Source of the DNA: Mycobacterium attenuatum
GTDB taxonomy: Bacteria; Actinomycetota; Actinomycetes; Mycobacteriales; Mycobacteriaceae
Direction: 5' to 3'
DNA: 38,066 nucleotides
Assembly (NCBI RefSeq): GCF_900566085.1
Contig: NZ_UPHT01000169.1
Coordinates: forward strand, 1-38,066
This document shows positions 1-7,325 of this stretch, in pieces (position 1 is the stretch's first letter; the number at the start of each line of letters is the position of its first letter). Both the position numbers and the translations under genes were made by a program. The notes beneath the pieces were generated by a model. That model saw only the letters and a list, made by a program, of their open reading frames with translations. It searched no databases and was not told where the DNA came from.

Positions 1-501
1 GCCGGCGGTGCGGCCGGGCTGTTCGGCGCCGGTGGCCGCGGCGGTGACGGCGGCGTCGGTCACAACAAGGGCGGCCTCGGCGGAGGCGGCGGAATCGGCA
101 TGCTCTGGGGCAACGGCGGCGACGGCGGCGACGGCGGCGTCGCAGGTCTTGACGGCGGCGCAGGTGGATCCGGTGGCAAAGCAGGCATCCTGTTCGGCAC
201 TGGCGGAGGCGGTGGCGCCGGCGGGTTTGGCGGCTTCAGCGTTCCGGGGCACGGCGGGGCCGGCGGCGCCGGCGGCCAAGCCGGGCTAATCGGCAACGGC
301 GGCAACGGCGGAGCTGGCGGCATTACCTCAGCTGCCGGGAGCACCGGCGGCAATGCCGGCAACGGCGGCGACGCCCGGCTGATCGGCGACGGCGGTAACG
401 GTGGCAACGCCGGTGCCGGCACCACCGCCGGCAGGCCCGGCACCGGCGGCACCGGCGGACTACTGCTCGGCCAACACGGTGTCGACGGCGGGTCTACGTA
501 G
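1..501 (+). CDS. PE_PGRS family protein, C-terminal part (5' end outside window)
   Basis: The reading frame is open from base 1 to the TAG at 499-501. It encodes almost only Gly-Gly-Ala and Gly-Gly-Asn type repeats (for example GGAGG, GNGGNGG, GDGGDGG), broken by short GLFGAGG, GMLWGNGG and GLIGNGGNGG motifs. This is the polymorphic GC-rich repetitive domain of PE_PGRS proteins, which are exported or surface proteins found only in mycobacteria. The N-terminal PE domain lies upstream of the window, so the total length and member identity cannot be given. It sits where M. tuberculosis has PE_PGRS genes just before the Rv3654c operon, and it converges on the espD-like gene. Function is unknown. 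Confidence 0.9.
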   Translation, partial: AGGAAGLFGAGGRGGDGGVGHNKGGLGGGGGIGMLWGNGGDGGDGGVAGLDGGAGGSGGKAGILFGTGGGGGAGGFGGFSVPGHGGAGGAGGQAGLIGNGGNGGAGGITSAAGSTGGNAGNGGDARLIGDGGNGGNAGAGTTAGRPGTGGTGGLLLGQHGVDGGST

Positions 502-618
502 GGCCTGGTAATCGGGCCGTATTCGGCACCTATCCGATCAGCCCGGCGGCATGCGGCGGCAGAGAATCTCGCTGAAGTTGCCGACGGACGCGGTCCCGGG
601 GCTTGCGCTTAGCCTGAG

Positions 619-1191
619 TCACCCGAAGCCCCAGTCATCATTTCCGTCGTATTGTTCCGGGCAATCGTGTTGGTAGCGGGTCGCAAACGCTTCAGCTTCT
701 GCTGCCGCTGCTTGTTCTGGCGTCGGCAAATTCCACAAAGTACTAACCGATTCCCGTAACTGCGCGGCCCGCAATCCATCCCCGTCGGCCAGCTGGGCCA
801 TCCTGTCGAAGATGAACGTGTATTGAGCGGCTTGCGCCTTCTGTCTTGCCAGGTCGGCGATCATAAGGATCTCCGAGGCGAGCCGCGTTTCACTCATGGA
901 CGCCACCCTGGTTGACAGCTGGATATCGTCAACCCGGCCGTCCATCAGGGCCGACACCGATATGGTTCGCTCCGGGTTGGTCACGATAAAGGTGGCGATA
1001 TCTTCCTGCACGACGTCCTCGGCCCGACCGTGCGCGCCGTTCGCGTTGGTTCTGCAGTCTGGGGACACCATCAACGGGAAGCCAAGGGTCGGGTCAAGAG
1101 TCGGATGCGCAACCCCATAAGCCCCAAAGCCGCCCCCGCTGTCCACGGTGTCGAAATCATCGTCGTCAAAGTCGTTCTTGCACAAGTTCAC
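619..1191 (-). CDS. espD: EspD-like ESX-1 secretion-associated protein
   Basis: A 190-residue protein closely resembling M. tuberculosis EspD (Rv3614c, 184 aa). Shared stretches include NDFD near the N terminus, VTNPERTISVSALMDGR, SETRLASEIL, IADLARQKAQAAQYTFI and EAEAFATRY with an acidic tail. In M. tuberculosis EspD stabilises EspA and EspC, which are co-secreted with ESX-1 substrates. I chose the GTG at 1191 because the residues after it align with the EspD start and a GGGAAGG ribosome site lies 9 nt upstream; a TTG at 1209 would place that site inside the gene. It is the last gene of the espA-espC-espD-like operon, 125 bp after espC. Identity is firm; whether it is the sole or a second genomic copy is not visible here. 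Confidence 0.9.
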   Translation of the reverse strand: MNLCKNDFDDDDFDTVDSGGGFGAYGVAHPTLDPTLGFPLMVSPDCRTNANGAHGRAEDVVQEDIATFIVTNPERTISVSALMDGRVDDIQLSTRVASMSETRLASEILMIADLARQKAQAAQYTFIFDRMAQLADGDGLRAAQLRESVSTLWNLPTPEQAAAAEAEAFATRYQHDCPEQYDGNDDWGFG

Positions 1192-1316
1192 TCTGGTATC
1201 CCTTCCCAACCGCCCGCCAATCAGCCGTAGTGGTTGACGGCAAGCAGGTGTCGTTGAGACCGAATCGGTGTCCTGATTTAGGAAAAGCGAGAGCGCCGGA
1301 GGCGCAAGGAATTTGG

Positions 1317-1628
1317 TCAGAAAGTCAACGACTCGATGGCTTGACGCCAGGTTTCGTCGGCATCGAGGTACGCGCGCGCAGCAGTTCGCAGATTCTTGGC
1401 CAGCGCGATACCGGCAGCGTGCAAGGAAGAGCCGAAGGCGTTGTGCGCACTCTCATACATCTTCAGCGTGTCGTTGAACTGCCTGCAATACGATCCGTGG
1501 CTGACCGCCACTGACTCCGCTAGTCCAGTGGTCGCGGCGACTCCCGAGGACGCACTTGCTGCCGCGTTGTGTTGATGCGACGCGAGAACATCGAGCAACT
1601 CAGGCTGGACTTTGAGAATGTCCGTCAT
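1317..1628 (-). CDS. espC: EspC-like ESX-1 secreted protein
   Basis: A 103-residue protein, the same length as M. tuberculosis EspC (Rv3615c) and similar throughout (VQPE.L.VLASH, ASSGV, GLAESVA, QFNDTL, AHNA.GSSLH.AG). A YxxxD secretion signal is present (Y87-L-D-A-D91) close to the C terminus, as expected for WXG100-superfamily substrates of type VII secretion. Cys48 matches the single cysteine of EspC. The ATG at 1628 has an AAGGG ribosome site about 8 nt upstream. EspC is secreted together with EspA and is required for ESX-1 effector export in M. tuberculosis; in that species it is also a strong T-cell antigen. It lies 79 nt after espA and is presumably co-transcribed with it. Confidence 0.92.
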   Translation of the reverse strand: MTDILKVQPELLDVLASHQHNAAASASSGVAATTGLAESVAVSHGSYCRQFNDTLKMYESAHNAFGSSLHAAGIALAKNLRTAARAYLDADETWRQAIESLTF

Positions 1629-1707
1629 CTATCACGCACCCTTCGCTTGCCGTTGCGCAAATATGCGCTAGTTGTCGTTGTCAATCAGGATTGGCTTGTT
1701 AATGGCG

Positions 1708-2871
1708 TTAAACGACGCGTCGCGCCGACACCAGTTGACCGCCGCCGACTCCGGCTTCAACTGGCGCGCGCTCCTCGCCGTCTGTGCCGGCCGCCGCGCC
1801 TTCCGCATACTTCTTCCCCGGCGCGCCCTTCGCCGACCCCGCAGCGGGATGCATGCCGCCCATCCCCTGGGGGCCCTGCGCAGCGGGCGGTTGCTGCTGT
1901 GCACCGAGCTGTTCGGCAAGCGGCTTAGCCAGGGCGTCATCGTGGGGACGCACCTCCTGCCGATCGGCGGCCGAACGCAGGTGAGCGACGTTGCCTAAGC
2001 CGCCGAGCCCGTTGGACAAGCCCCCTAGGCCAGAACCAACACCGGGCAGACCAGGCAGTCCTGCACTCGCCAAGCTGGCTAAACCAGCGGATCCGGATGC
2101 CGTTGGCGAGCTGAAGAAGCCAGTTAGCTGGGACAAACCGCCGCTCATTCCTTCAAGACCAGGCACGCCCATGAAGAACGATTCCAGCGTCGACCCCCAC
2201 TTCGACAACAATCCGTACGCCCACCGCGCGAGGTCGCCCAAGAGGTTCTCGAGGAAGCCGATCGGGTTCGTGATGAAGTCCCATACATCCACCAGGATGT
2301 CGTCGATGAAGTCCACCACGTCCGACACGATGTCCACCACTACAGAAGCCAACAGGCTCGCCAACTTGGCTAGCAGGCCGAAAAGCCTAGCCGTATGAAT
2401 CAGCGTCTCAACCGTCAAATAGGCGAGTGCGCCACCCACCACGGCCATTCCCGCAGCGCAAATCGGCGCCTGGAAGGAGGCCGACATCGGCCACCCGACA
2501 AGTGGGATGTAGGTCAGGTCCACCGCCACCGGACGCACGAACTCAAGGCCCTTCCGTACCCCGGCCAGTACGTCGCGGGTCTTCTCGACCGCGTTGGCCT
2601 GGTCCGCGATCAACTGCTGAAGCTCACGGTCCAGTTCCGCTAGCTGCTGGAAGAAATTCAGCTGATCCTTATTCTTGCCCGCGTAGTTCTCGGCGGCCGA
2701 ACCTTGCCAGCTGTCGCCAGGAAACGCCGACCCCAAATCATCAAGGGCCTTTGCAAAGAACGCTAGCGCGGAGTTGATTATGCCACCATCGTCGGGAACG
2801 CCAATCCCAAGAAGGACGTACATACCGTCGATGAAACCGATTGTTGGATCAATGATGAAGGCTCTGCTCAT
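1708..2871 (-). CDS. espA: EspA-like ESX-1 secretion-associated protein
   Basis: A 387-residue protein resembling M. tuberculosis EspA (Rv3616c, 392 aa) from end to end: N terminus MSRAFIIDPTI, a helical region with the WXG-type motif W55-Q-G in FPGDSWQGSAA, then KKGLEFVRPVAVDLTYIP-like sequence (here RKGLEFVRPVAVDLTYIP). Cys138 (FQAPICAAG) matches the cysteine that makes the EspA homodimer disulfide. A Ser/Gly/Leu-rich low-complexity region follows, ending in GMGGMHP and KKYAEGAAAGT. EspA is co-secreted with EspC and EsxA/EsxB. The gene heads the operon and starts at the ATG at 2871 without a strong ribosome site. About 1 kb of non-coding DNA lies upstream, as is typical of the heavily regulated espA promoter in M. 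tuberculosis. Confidence 0.93.
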   Translation of the reverse strand: MSRAFIIDPTIGFIDGMYVLLGIGVPDDGGIINSALAFFAKALDDLGSAFPGDSWQGSAAENYAGKNKDQLNFFQQLAELDRELQQLIADQANAVEKTRDVLAGVRKGLEFVRPVAVDLTYIPLVGWPMSASFQAPICAAGMAVVGGALAYLTVETLIHTARLFGLLAKLASLLASVVVDIVSDVVDFIDDILVDVWDFITNPIGFLENLLGDLARWAYGLLSKWGSTLESFFMGVPGLEGMSGGLSQLTGFFSSPTASGSAGLASLASAGLPGLPGVGSGLGGLSNGLGGLGNVAHLRSAADRQEVRPHDDALAKPLAEQLGAQQQPPAAQGPQGMGGMHPAAGSAKGAPGKKYAEGAAAGTDGEERAPVEAGVGGGQLVSARRVV

Positions 2872-3901
2872 GTCTGGTACCCGTCCGATCTTTGCCGATT
2901 TCCGATCGATTGGCCAGCTGGGTTATAGCGCCCAGTACGTCTGCCAGTTATATACCTGTGATCAGGACCACGTGTCAACGGTTATCATTGTTCATAATGC
3001 GTTAACCAAGCCCTCCTTTCCGTCATCACAGCCGGCGCACCGACGCTTGCACCTCGTCGGTGGGCGACACCGGGCAGTGGTCTCGCAGGCAGCCCGCGCT
3101 GGGAGCGGTGCCTCGCGATATGTCGTGGTGGTCGCCAAATCCGTTACACCGGAGTGGAAATGGAATGTCGTTCGGGTTGGCAACGACGGACCCCGGCCGA
3201 TCGGCGTTACCAGCAGAGCGCTCATGGCGCTCGGGTGCACTATGCGGCGAAGCTAATCTGTTAACGCAACTAATTGGTCCACATATTTCAGGTGCGAGTG
3301 GACACCAGACGTGACTCATCTCGATTTTTTTCAACTTATTCGACTCGACGCACAATACTATTGAGAATAGTTTTGACGGTGAATAGTTACGGTCGCGCAG
3401 AATCTTACTTATCTCCGCAGTTAGCCACGGCCCGGTGACGCTGGAAAGACGGGAAATCCGGTTATCGCTCTCTCGGCGGCTTAATGGGTGTGCCCCACTC
3501 ATATTCCGCCGCTGCCGTGGTCCAGCATGCACACCTAGCATTCGGTGAACATGCGGTTGACCAGCGACGATCGCGGCCCCTGACCCGAGGACGCGGGCGA
3601 TTCCGGTGGCATCACCTAGTCCGGTTGCTACCCACGCGGGCCGCGTACCCAACGCATCAAGATCGAATCGACGCTCGCAAACGCATTCTGCTAGCAATTG
3701 TTTCCACAGGGGGGCCTGATCTGTGCAGCATGTCCCAAGACTTCGCTCGAGCGTCGAATCGGGCGAAAGATTTAGGACGTCGCCGGACCTGCGACGTGAA
3801 ACGTCGACTCGAGGCCGGAAACGATCAGTCACGTCCAGGGTGGGCGGCGGCGTTGCGGCGATCCGATGCACCTGGCAACGCGTAATCACGGAATCGGGAA
3901 A
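2872..3901 (-). promoter_or_regulatory. Long upstream region of the espA-like operon, no credible gene
   Basis: About 1 kb between espA and the end of the Tad operon has lower GC and patchy AT-rich stretches. These include TATATA-like sequence near 2949-2955, a tract around 3323-3345, and the inverted repeat ACTATT-gag-AATAGT at 3357-3371. A single perfect TCACAGC (3026-3032) resembles one half of a PhoP box, and TGTGA at 2957-2961 resembles one half of a CRP site; neither has a good partner half. In M. tuberculosis the espACD operon is driven by a long upstream region bound by EspR and other regulators. I infer the same role here from position only. Confidence 0.5.
3357..3371. repeat. Short inverted repeat upstream of espA
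   Basis: ACTATT and AATAGT are perfect 6-base arms separated by GAG, inside the AT-rich part of the espA upstream region. It could be a dimeric regulator site, but I recognise no known consensus. Confidence 0.35.
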
Positions 3902-4267
3902 TCACTCTGTGTCAGCCGGACCCGCCCGTGCGGAGGCCCGCGCCGCACCGGCAAAAGCCACCGGGACCTCGACGGTGACCACCACGTCGAGATCGCGTAC
4001 CGCGCAGCCGGCATCGCCCGCGCGCATCGCCTGCGCCACGACCGTTGCCCACGCGCACGCCGCCGGCCCACCATCAGGTATCCGGGCGGCCGCCGCCAGC
4101 GCGGCCAGGTCGGCGGCCGCCTGCGCACGATGCCGCGCCACCACGACCGAGCCGAGATACGCGCCCGCCCAGGTAACCCACAACAGCACGCCCACCATCG
4201 ACACCGCGAGCACCGTCGCCGAACCGCGCTCACCGCGGCTCCGCAGCTGCGACCGCCGTAGCCGCAA
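3902..4267 (-). CDS. TadE-like pilus-assembly protein (Rv3654c family)
   Basis: The C-terminal two thirds match M. tuberculosis Rv3654c (VARHRAQAAADLAALAAAAR, then DLDVVVTVEV and AFAGAA). That protein is annotated from an internal start at 84 aa. Here the frame extends upstream to a TTG at 4267, adding RGERGSATVLAVSM and a hydrophobic segment (VGVLLWVTWAGAYLGSVV). This gives a 121-residue protein with a TadE-like N-terminal membrane helix, so the longer form is more plausible. It overlaps the end of the preceding TadE-like gene by about 38 bp, and its ribosome site is weak. It is the last gene of the Flp/Tad operon and probably a minor pseudopilin-like component. Secretion and host-cell effects have been reported for the M. 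tuberculosis protein. Confidence 0.75.
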   Translation of the reverse strand: MRLRRSQLRSRGERGSATVLAVSMVGVLLWVTWAGAYLGSVVVARHRAQAAADLAALAAAARIPDGGPAACAWATVVAQAMRAGDAGCAVRDLDVVVTVEVPVAFAGAARASARAGPADTE

Positions 4268-4553
4268 TACCCAGGCTGGGCAATAGCTTTGAACGGACGC
4301 GGACCGAAGCGACAAGGAATTCGCCATTCCGGCGCACCTCGATCTGCGCCTCGGGCGGAGCGATCCGCCGAGCGACGTCGACCGCCGAAGGTTGGTCACC
4401 GCGCGCGGCCAGGCGGGCCGCCTCGCGGGCGGCGTCAATACAGCGCAATTGCATGGACACCGCCGTGAGTCCGGCCATGCAGAGCACCAGCACCACGACC
4501 AACGTGGCGATGGCCAGAGCCGCTTCGACGCTGCTCGACCCGGCACTCGACGC
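4230..4553 (-). CDS. TadE-like minor pilin (Rv3655c type), start codon unclear
   Basis: The frame encodes GSSSVEAALAIATLVVVLVL, a class III signal-like site (Gly then Glu at +5) followed by one membrane helix. Then come CIDAAREAARLAARGD and a small extracytoplasmic domain ending in AAAEPR at the TGA 4230-4232. This is the TadE-like minor pilin seen as Rv3655c in M. tuberculosis. The frame has no ATG, GTG or TTG between the flp gene body and the membrane helix: the codons here are all non-start codons, with GTT at 4595-4593 the nearest. The 5' limit given (4553) is therefore only the minimum coding region abutting the flp stop. A non-standard start, a -1 frameshift out of flp or a sequence error could explain this. 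Confidence 0.7.
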   Translation of the reverse strand, partial: ASSAGSSSVEAALAIATLVVVLVLCMAGLTAVSMQLRCIDAAREAARLAARGDQPSAVDVARRIAPPEAQIEVRRNGEFLVASVRVRSKLLPSLGIAATAVAAAEPR

Positions 4554-4753
4554 TAAGCCTTGGTGCTCAGTGCGCGACCAATGATGTGATTCAACGCCGT
4601 CACCACCGAGTCGCCGGTGACGACGGTGTAAAGGATCGCGCCGAATGCCGCCGCAGCGATCGTCCCGATGGCGTACTCGACCGTGGACATTCCGGACTCG
4701 TCGGTCACCAGCACCGCCATGCGCGCAGCGATTATCTGAAATATGTTGGCCAC
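4553..4753 (-). CDS. Flp-type pilin (Rv3656c-like)
   Basis: A 66-residue prepilin. The leader carries basic residues and ends in Gly21, followed by MSTVEYAIGTIAAAAFGAIL with Glu26 at +5 and Tyr27 at +6, then a hydrophobic helix. This is the hallmark of type IVb Flp pilins processed by a prepilin peptidase. I chose the GTG at 4753 because GGAAGG lies 5 nt upstream; a TTG one codon earlier (4756) would be too close to that site. It lies 24 nt after tadC and is the structural pilin of this Tad operon. No prepilin peptidase gene is present in the window, so the processing enzyme must be encoded elsewhere. Confidence 0.88.
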   Translation of the reverse strand: MANIFQIIAARMAVLVTDESGMSTVEYAIGTIAAAAFGAILYTVVTGDSVVTALNHIIGRALSTKA

Positions 4754-4777
4754 CAATGCCTTCCTTTCGTTGCGACT

Positions 4778-5368
4778 TCATATCAGACCCGAATCGAGCA
4801 CTCTTGCGGCCAGCCCGGCAACGACCGGCACAATGCCAAGGCACACAAACGCAGGCAAAAAGCACAGGCCCAGCGGACCGGCAATCAGCACCCCTGCGCG
4901 CTGGGCGTCCGCGGTGGCCGCATGCGCGGCGTCGTTGCGCGACTGCGCGGCCAGTTCGACGACGCCGCTGGCCAGCATGGCACCCGAGGAGGCCGAACGC
5001 CGCGCCAACCGCAGCAGTGCATCGGTCTGTGCGTCGGCGGCGCCCCGGGACAATTCCGGTGGCACCGACCACGCGGCGGAGGGGTCGGCCCCTAGGGTCA
5101 ACAAGTCGGCGGCCCGGGACAACAGCTGCGCCAGCCGCGGCGGCGCCGAAGGCGCGGTCGCCGCCGCGGCTGCGGACACCGCCATGCCCGCCGCCAGGCA
5201 CACAGCCAACACGTCCAGGCTCGACGAGAAGGCCAGCGGATCCCGGTCCGGCGCCAGCCGCGGCCGCATCCGAGGGACGCGGGACGGCAGCCCCGCACGC
5301 ACCCGAACGACCGCCGGACCGGCGCCGGCCAGCAACGCGGCGGCCAGCAATACTGCGGCGGCGCTCAT
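4778..5368 (-). CDS. Type II secretion F-domain membrane protein, TadC-like (Rv3657c)
   Basis: A 196-residue protein with an N-terminal membrane segment, an Ala-rich cytoplasmic part (DPLAFSSSLDVLAVCLAAGM, LLRLARRSA, GVVELAAQSR) and a C-terminal hydrophobic hairpin (GVLIAGPLGLCFLPAFVCLG). It is close in length and sequence to M. tuberculosis Rv3657c. It resembles the T2SSF/TadC inner-membrane platform of Tad pili, though shorter than proteobacterial TadC. The ATG at 5368 overlaps the stop of the upstream tadB-like gene (ATGA), which fixes the start and implies coupled translation. Confidence 0.82.
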   Translation of the reverse strand: MSAAAVLLAAALLAGAGPAVVRVRAGLPSRVPRMRPRLAPDRDPLAFSSSLDVLAVCLAAGMAVSAAAAATAPSAPPRLAQLLSRAADLLTLGADPSAAWSVPPELSRGAADAQTDALLRLARRSASSGAMLASGVVELAAQSRNDAAHAATADAQRAGVLIAGPLGLCFLPAFVCLGIVPVVAGLAARVLDSGLI

Positions 5369-6162
5369 GCCGCCACTCGATCCACAATCCGGTCCGACCA
5401 CAACAGACCCGCGCACGCCAGCGTCAGACCAGTAACCAACAGCCATCCGCCCGCATGCCCGTTCAGCAAAAAGCTCAACGGTCGCGCCCCGATCAGCTGG
5501 CCGAGCAAAACTCCCAACACCGGCAGGCCCGACAAGATGTTCGCGGTGGCGCGGGCGCCGGCCAAACCCGATGCCACGCTCGCTGAAAAACGTTGTCGCT
5601 CAGCGATATCGCGTTGGGCAGCTCGCATCAAGGTGGCGATCGCCAGGCCATGATCGCTGGCCAGCTGCCAGTACACGGCGAGTCGCTCCCAATGGGCGGG
5701 CAGCGCCGACATCCGCGCCGCCGCGCGCAAACCGCCCGTCACGTCGGCGCCCAGGCGGGCGCGCGCCGCCACAGCGCGCATGGCTGCAGCGACCGCGCCA
5801 TGGATTTCGTCGGCCGCGACGCCGAACGCGCGCACCGGATGGATGCCCACCCGCAATTCGCCAACGAGCACATCCAGCGCAGCTGCCAGCGACCGCGCTT
5901 CCTCGGCGCCGCGTCGGCCGCGGCGTCGCCGGCGGTAACGCAGGCTCGCCGTGGTACCCACCACCGCGAGGCCCAGGACGGTCGTCATCGGCAACACCAC
6001 AGCCACCCCCAGCAGGGCACCACCACCGGCCCAGAGAACCCAGCGCGCGCTCAGCGGACCGTGTCGGGGTTCGCGGCGCAGGACAAGCCAACGCCGCGAC
6101 GACGACGGCAGCACGACGGCCGCCGAAGCCAACGACAGGGCAGCTACCGCGAGGCCGTTCAT
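5365..6162 (-). CDS. Type II secretion F-domain membrane protein, TadB-like (Rv3658c)
   Basis: A 265-residue inner-membrane platform protein. It has an N-terminal hydrophobic segment, a second at about 44-70, and a basic stretch RYRRRRRGRRG. A T2SSF-like helical domain follows (LAAALDVLVGELRVGIHPVRAF, HWERLAVYWQLASDHG, RQRFSASVASGLAGARATA), then two C-terminal membrane helices. The length equals M. tuberculosis Rv3658c (266 aa). The start overlaps the end of the tadA-like gene by ATGA. It is expected to work with the TadA ATPase and the TadC-like partner to assemble the Flp pilus. Confidence 0.85.
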   Translation of the reverse strand: MNGLAVAALSLASAAVVLPSSSRRWLVLRREPRHGPLSARWVLWAGGGALLGVAVVLPMTTVLGLAVVGTTASLRYRRRRRGRRGAEEARSLAAALDVLVGELRVGIHPVRAFGVAADEIHGAVAAAMRAVAARARLGADVTGGLRAAARMSALPAHWERLAVYWQLASDHGLAIATLMRAAQRDIAERQRFSASVASGLAGARATANILSGLPVLGVLLGQLIGARPLSFLLNGHAGGWLLVTGLTLACAGLLWSDRIVDRVAA

Positions 6163-7325
6163 GCCGCCGCCCGGTTTCGTAGCATGCTGCGCAAATCGGC
6201 TGCACCGTCTGCCATTCCGTGGTCCGCATGCCAGGCCGGCACGGCCTGGACCAGGCCGCTGTCGCTTCGGCGCAATATGGCGATTTCGTTGAGCCGGCGT
6301 CGGCCCGCCTGGTCGCGCGTGACGTGCAGCAGCACCTGGACCGCCGCGGCCAGCTGGCTGTGCAACGCTCCACGATCCAGACCGCCAAGCGCGCCCAACG
6401 CTTCCAACCGGGCGGGAACCTCGCCGGGGCTATTGGCATGCACGGTGCCGGCGCCTCCGTCGTGGCCGGTGTTCAAGGCGGCAAGCAGATCCACCACCTC
6501 GGCTCCCCTTACCTCCCCGACAACGATGCGGTCGGGCCGCATCCGCAGTGCCTGCCGCACGAGTTGACGCATCGTCACCTCACCCGCGCCTTCAATGTTC
6601 GCGCATCGCGCGACCAGCTTGACCAGGTGCGGATGGGGTGGGGCCAACTCGGCGGCGTCTTCGACACAGACGATTCGCTCGGAATCCGGGACTGCGCCCA
6701 GCAACGCAGCCAGGAGGGTGGTCTTTCCTGCGCCGGTGCCGCCACACACCAGGAACGCCAGGCGGGTGGCGACGATCTGGGCGATCAGGCCGGCGGCCTC
6801 CGGCGCAATCGCACTCGCGGCGATGAGCGCTGCCAGATCTTGAGTGGTGGGCCGCAGCACCCGCAGTGACACGCAGGTGCCTCCGGCCGCCACCGGCGGC
6901 AACACCGCGTGCAGGCGCACCGCCAGCCGGGCGGGGCCGATTCCGCTCAGCTGGCCGTCCACCCATGGTTGTGCGTCGTCGAGCCGCCGACCCGCGGCCA
7001 GCGCCAGCCGTTGCGCCAGTCGGCGCACCGCCGCCTCGTCTCGGAACCGAACCTCACTGCGCCGCAGACCGGTTCCGTCATCAACCCACACCGCGTCGGG
7101 TGCGGTGACGAGGACATCGGTGGTGTCGTCGGCGCACAGCAGGGGTTCGAGAATCCCGGCACCGGTCAATTCGGTCTGCAGGACTCGAAGGTTGGCGAGC
7201 ACCTCAGTGTCACCGAGCATCCCGCCGGACTCGGCGCGGATGGCCGCGGCGACGACGTGGGGACGCAGCGGCGCGGCCTCGGCGGCCAACCGCTCGCGGA
7301 CGCGTTCGATCAGCGATCCGTTCAC
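6159..7325 (-). CDS. tadA: TadA/CpaF-type pilus-assembly ATPase (Rv3659c)
   Basis: A 388-residue secretion ATPase of the VirB11/CpaF/TadA family. The Walker A motif GGTGAGKT is at residues 195-202. An Asp-box-like VCVEDAAEL follows near 219, a Walker B segment RIVVGEVRGAE at about 266-276, and the His box HDGGAGTVHANS at about 288-299. The N-terminal domain is present (VLVTAPDAVWVD). It powers assembly of the Flp pilus through the TadB/TadC-like membrane proteins. The GTG start overlaps the ssd stop by 4 bp (GTGA), and its own stop overlaps the tadB-like start, so the operon is translationally coupled. Confidence 0.93.
   Translation of the reverse strand: MNGSLIERVRERLAAEAAPLRPHVVAAAIRAESGGMLGDTEVLANLRVLQTELTGAGILEPLLCADDTTDVLVTAPDAVWVDDGTGLRRSEVRFRDEAAVRRLAQRLALAAGRRLDDAQPWVDGQLSGIGPARLAVRLHAVLPPVAAGGTCVSLRVLRPTTQDLAALIAASAIAPEAAGLIAQIVATRLAFLVCGGTGAGKTTLLAALLGAVPDSERIVCVEDAAELAPPHPHLVKLVARCANIEGAGEVTMRQLVRQALRMRPDRIVVGEVRGAEVVDLLAALNTGHDGGAGTVHANSPGEVPARLEALGALGGLDRGALHSQLAAAVQVLLHVTRDQAGRRRLNEIAILRRSDSGLVQAVPAWHADHGMADGAADLRSMLRNRAAA

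Noticed and set aside
60..452. Proline-rich frame antisense to the PE_PGRS repeats
   Set aside because: It is the mirror of Gly-Gly-Ala repeats (GGC/GCC codons) and carries no independent coding evidence.
2957..3043. CRP and PhoP binding sites upstream of espA
   Set aside because: Only single half-sites (TGTGA, TCACAGC) match; the expected partner halves at proper spacing do not, so named sites are not supported.
3484..3885. A 133-codon plus-strand frame downstream of the espA region
   Set aside because: No recognisable family, composition typical of random GC-rich frames, no translation signals.
3026..3889. A 287-codon open frame on the minus strand in the espA upstream region
   Set aside because: Its composition (Arg, Ser, Cys and His rich, no domain or membrane pattern) looks random, it has no ribosome site I can support, and it overlaps the AT-rich presumed control region.
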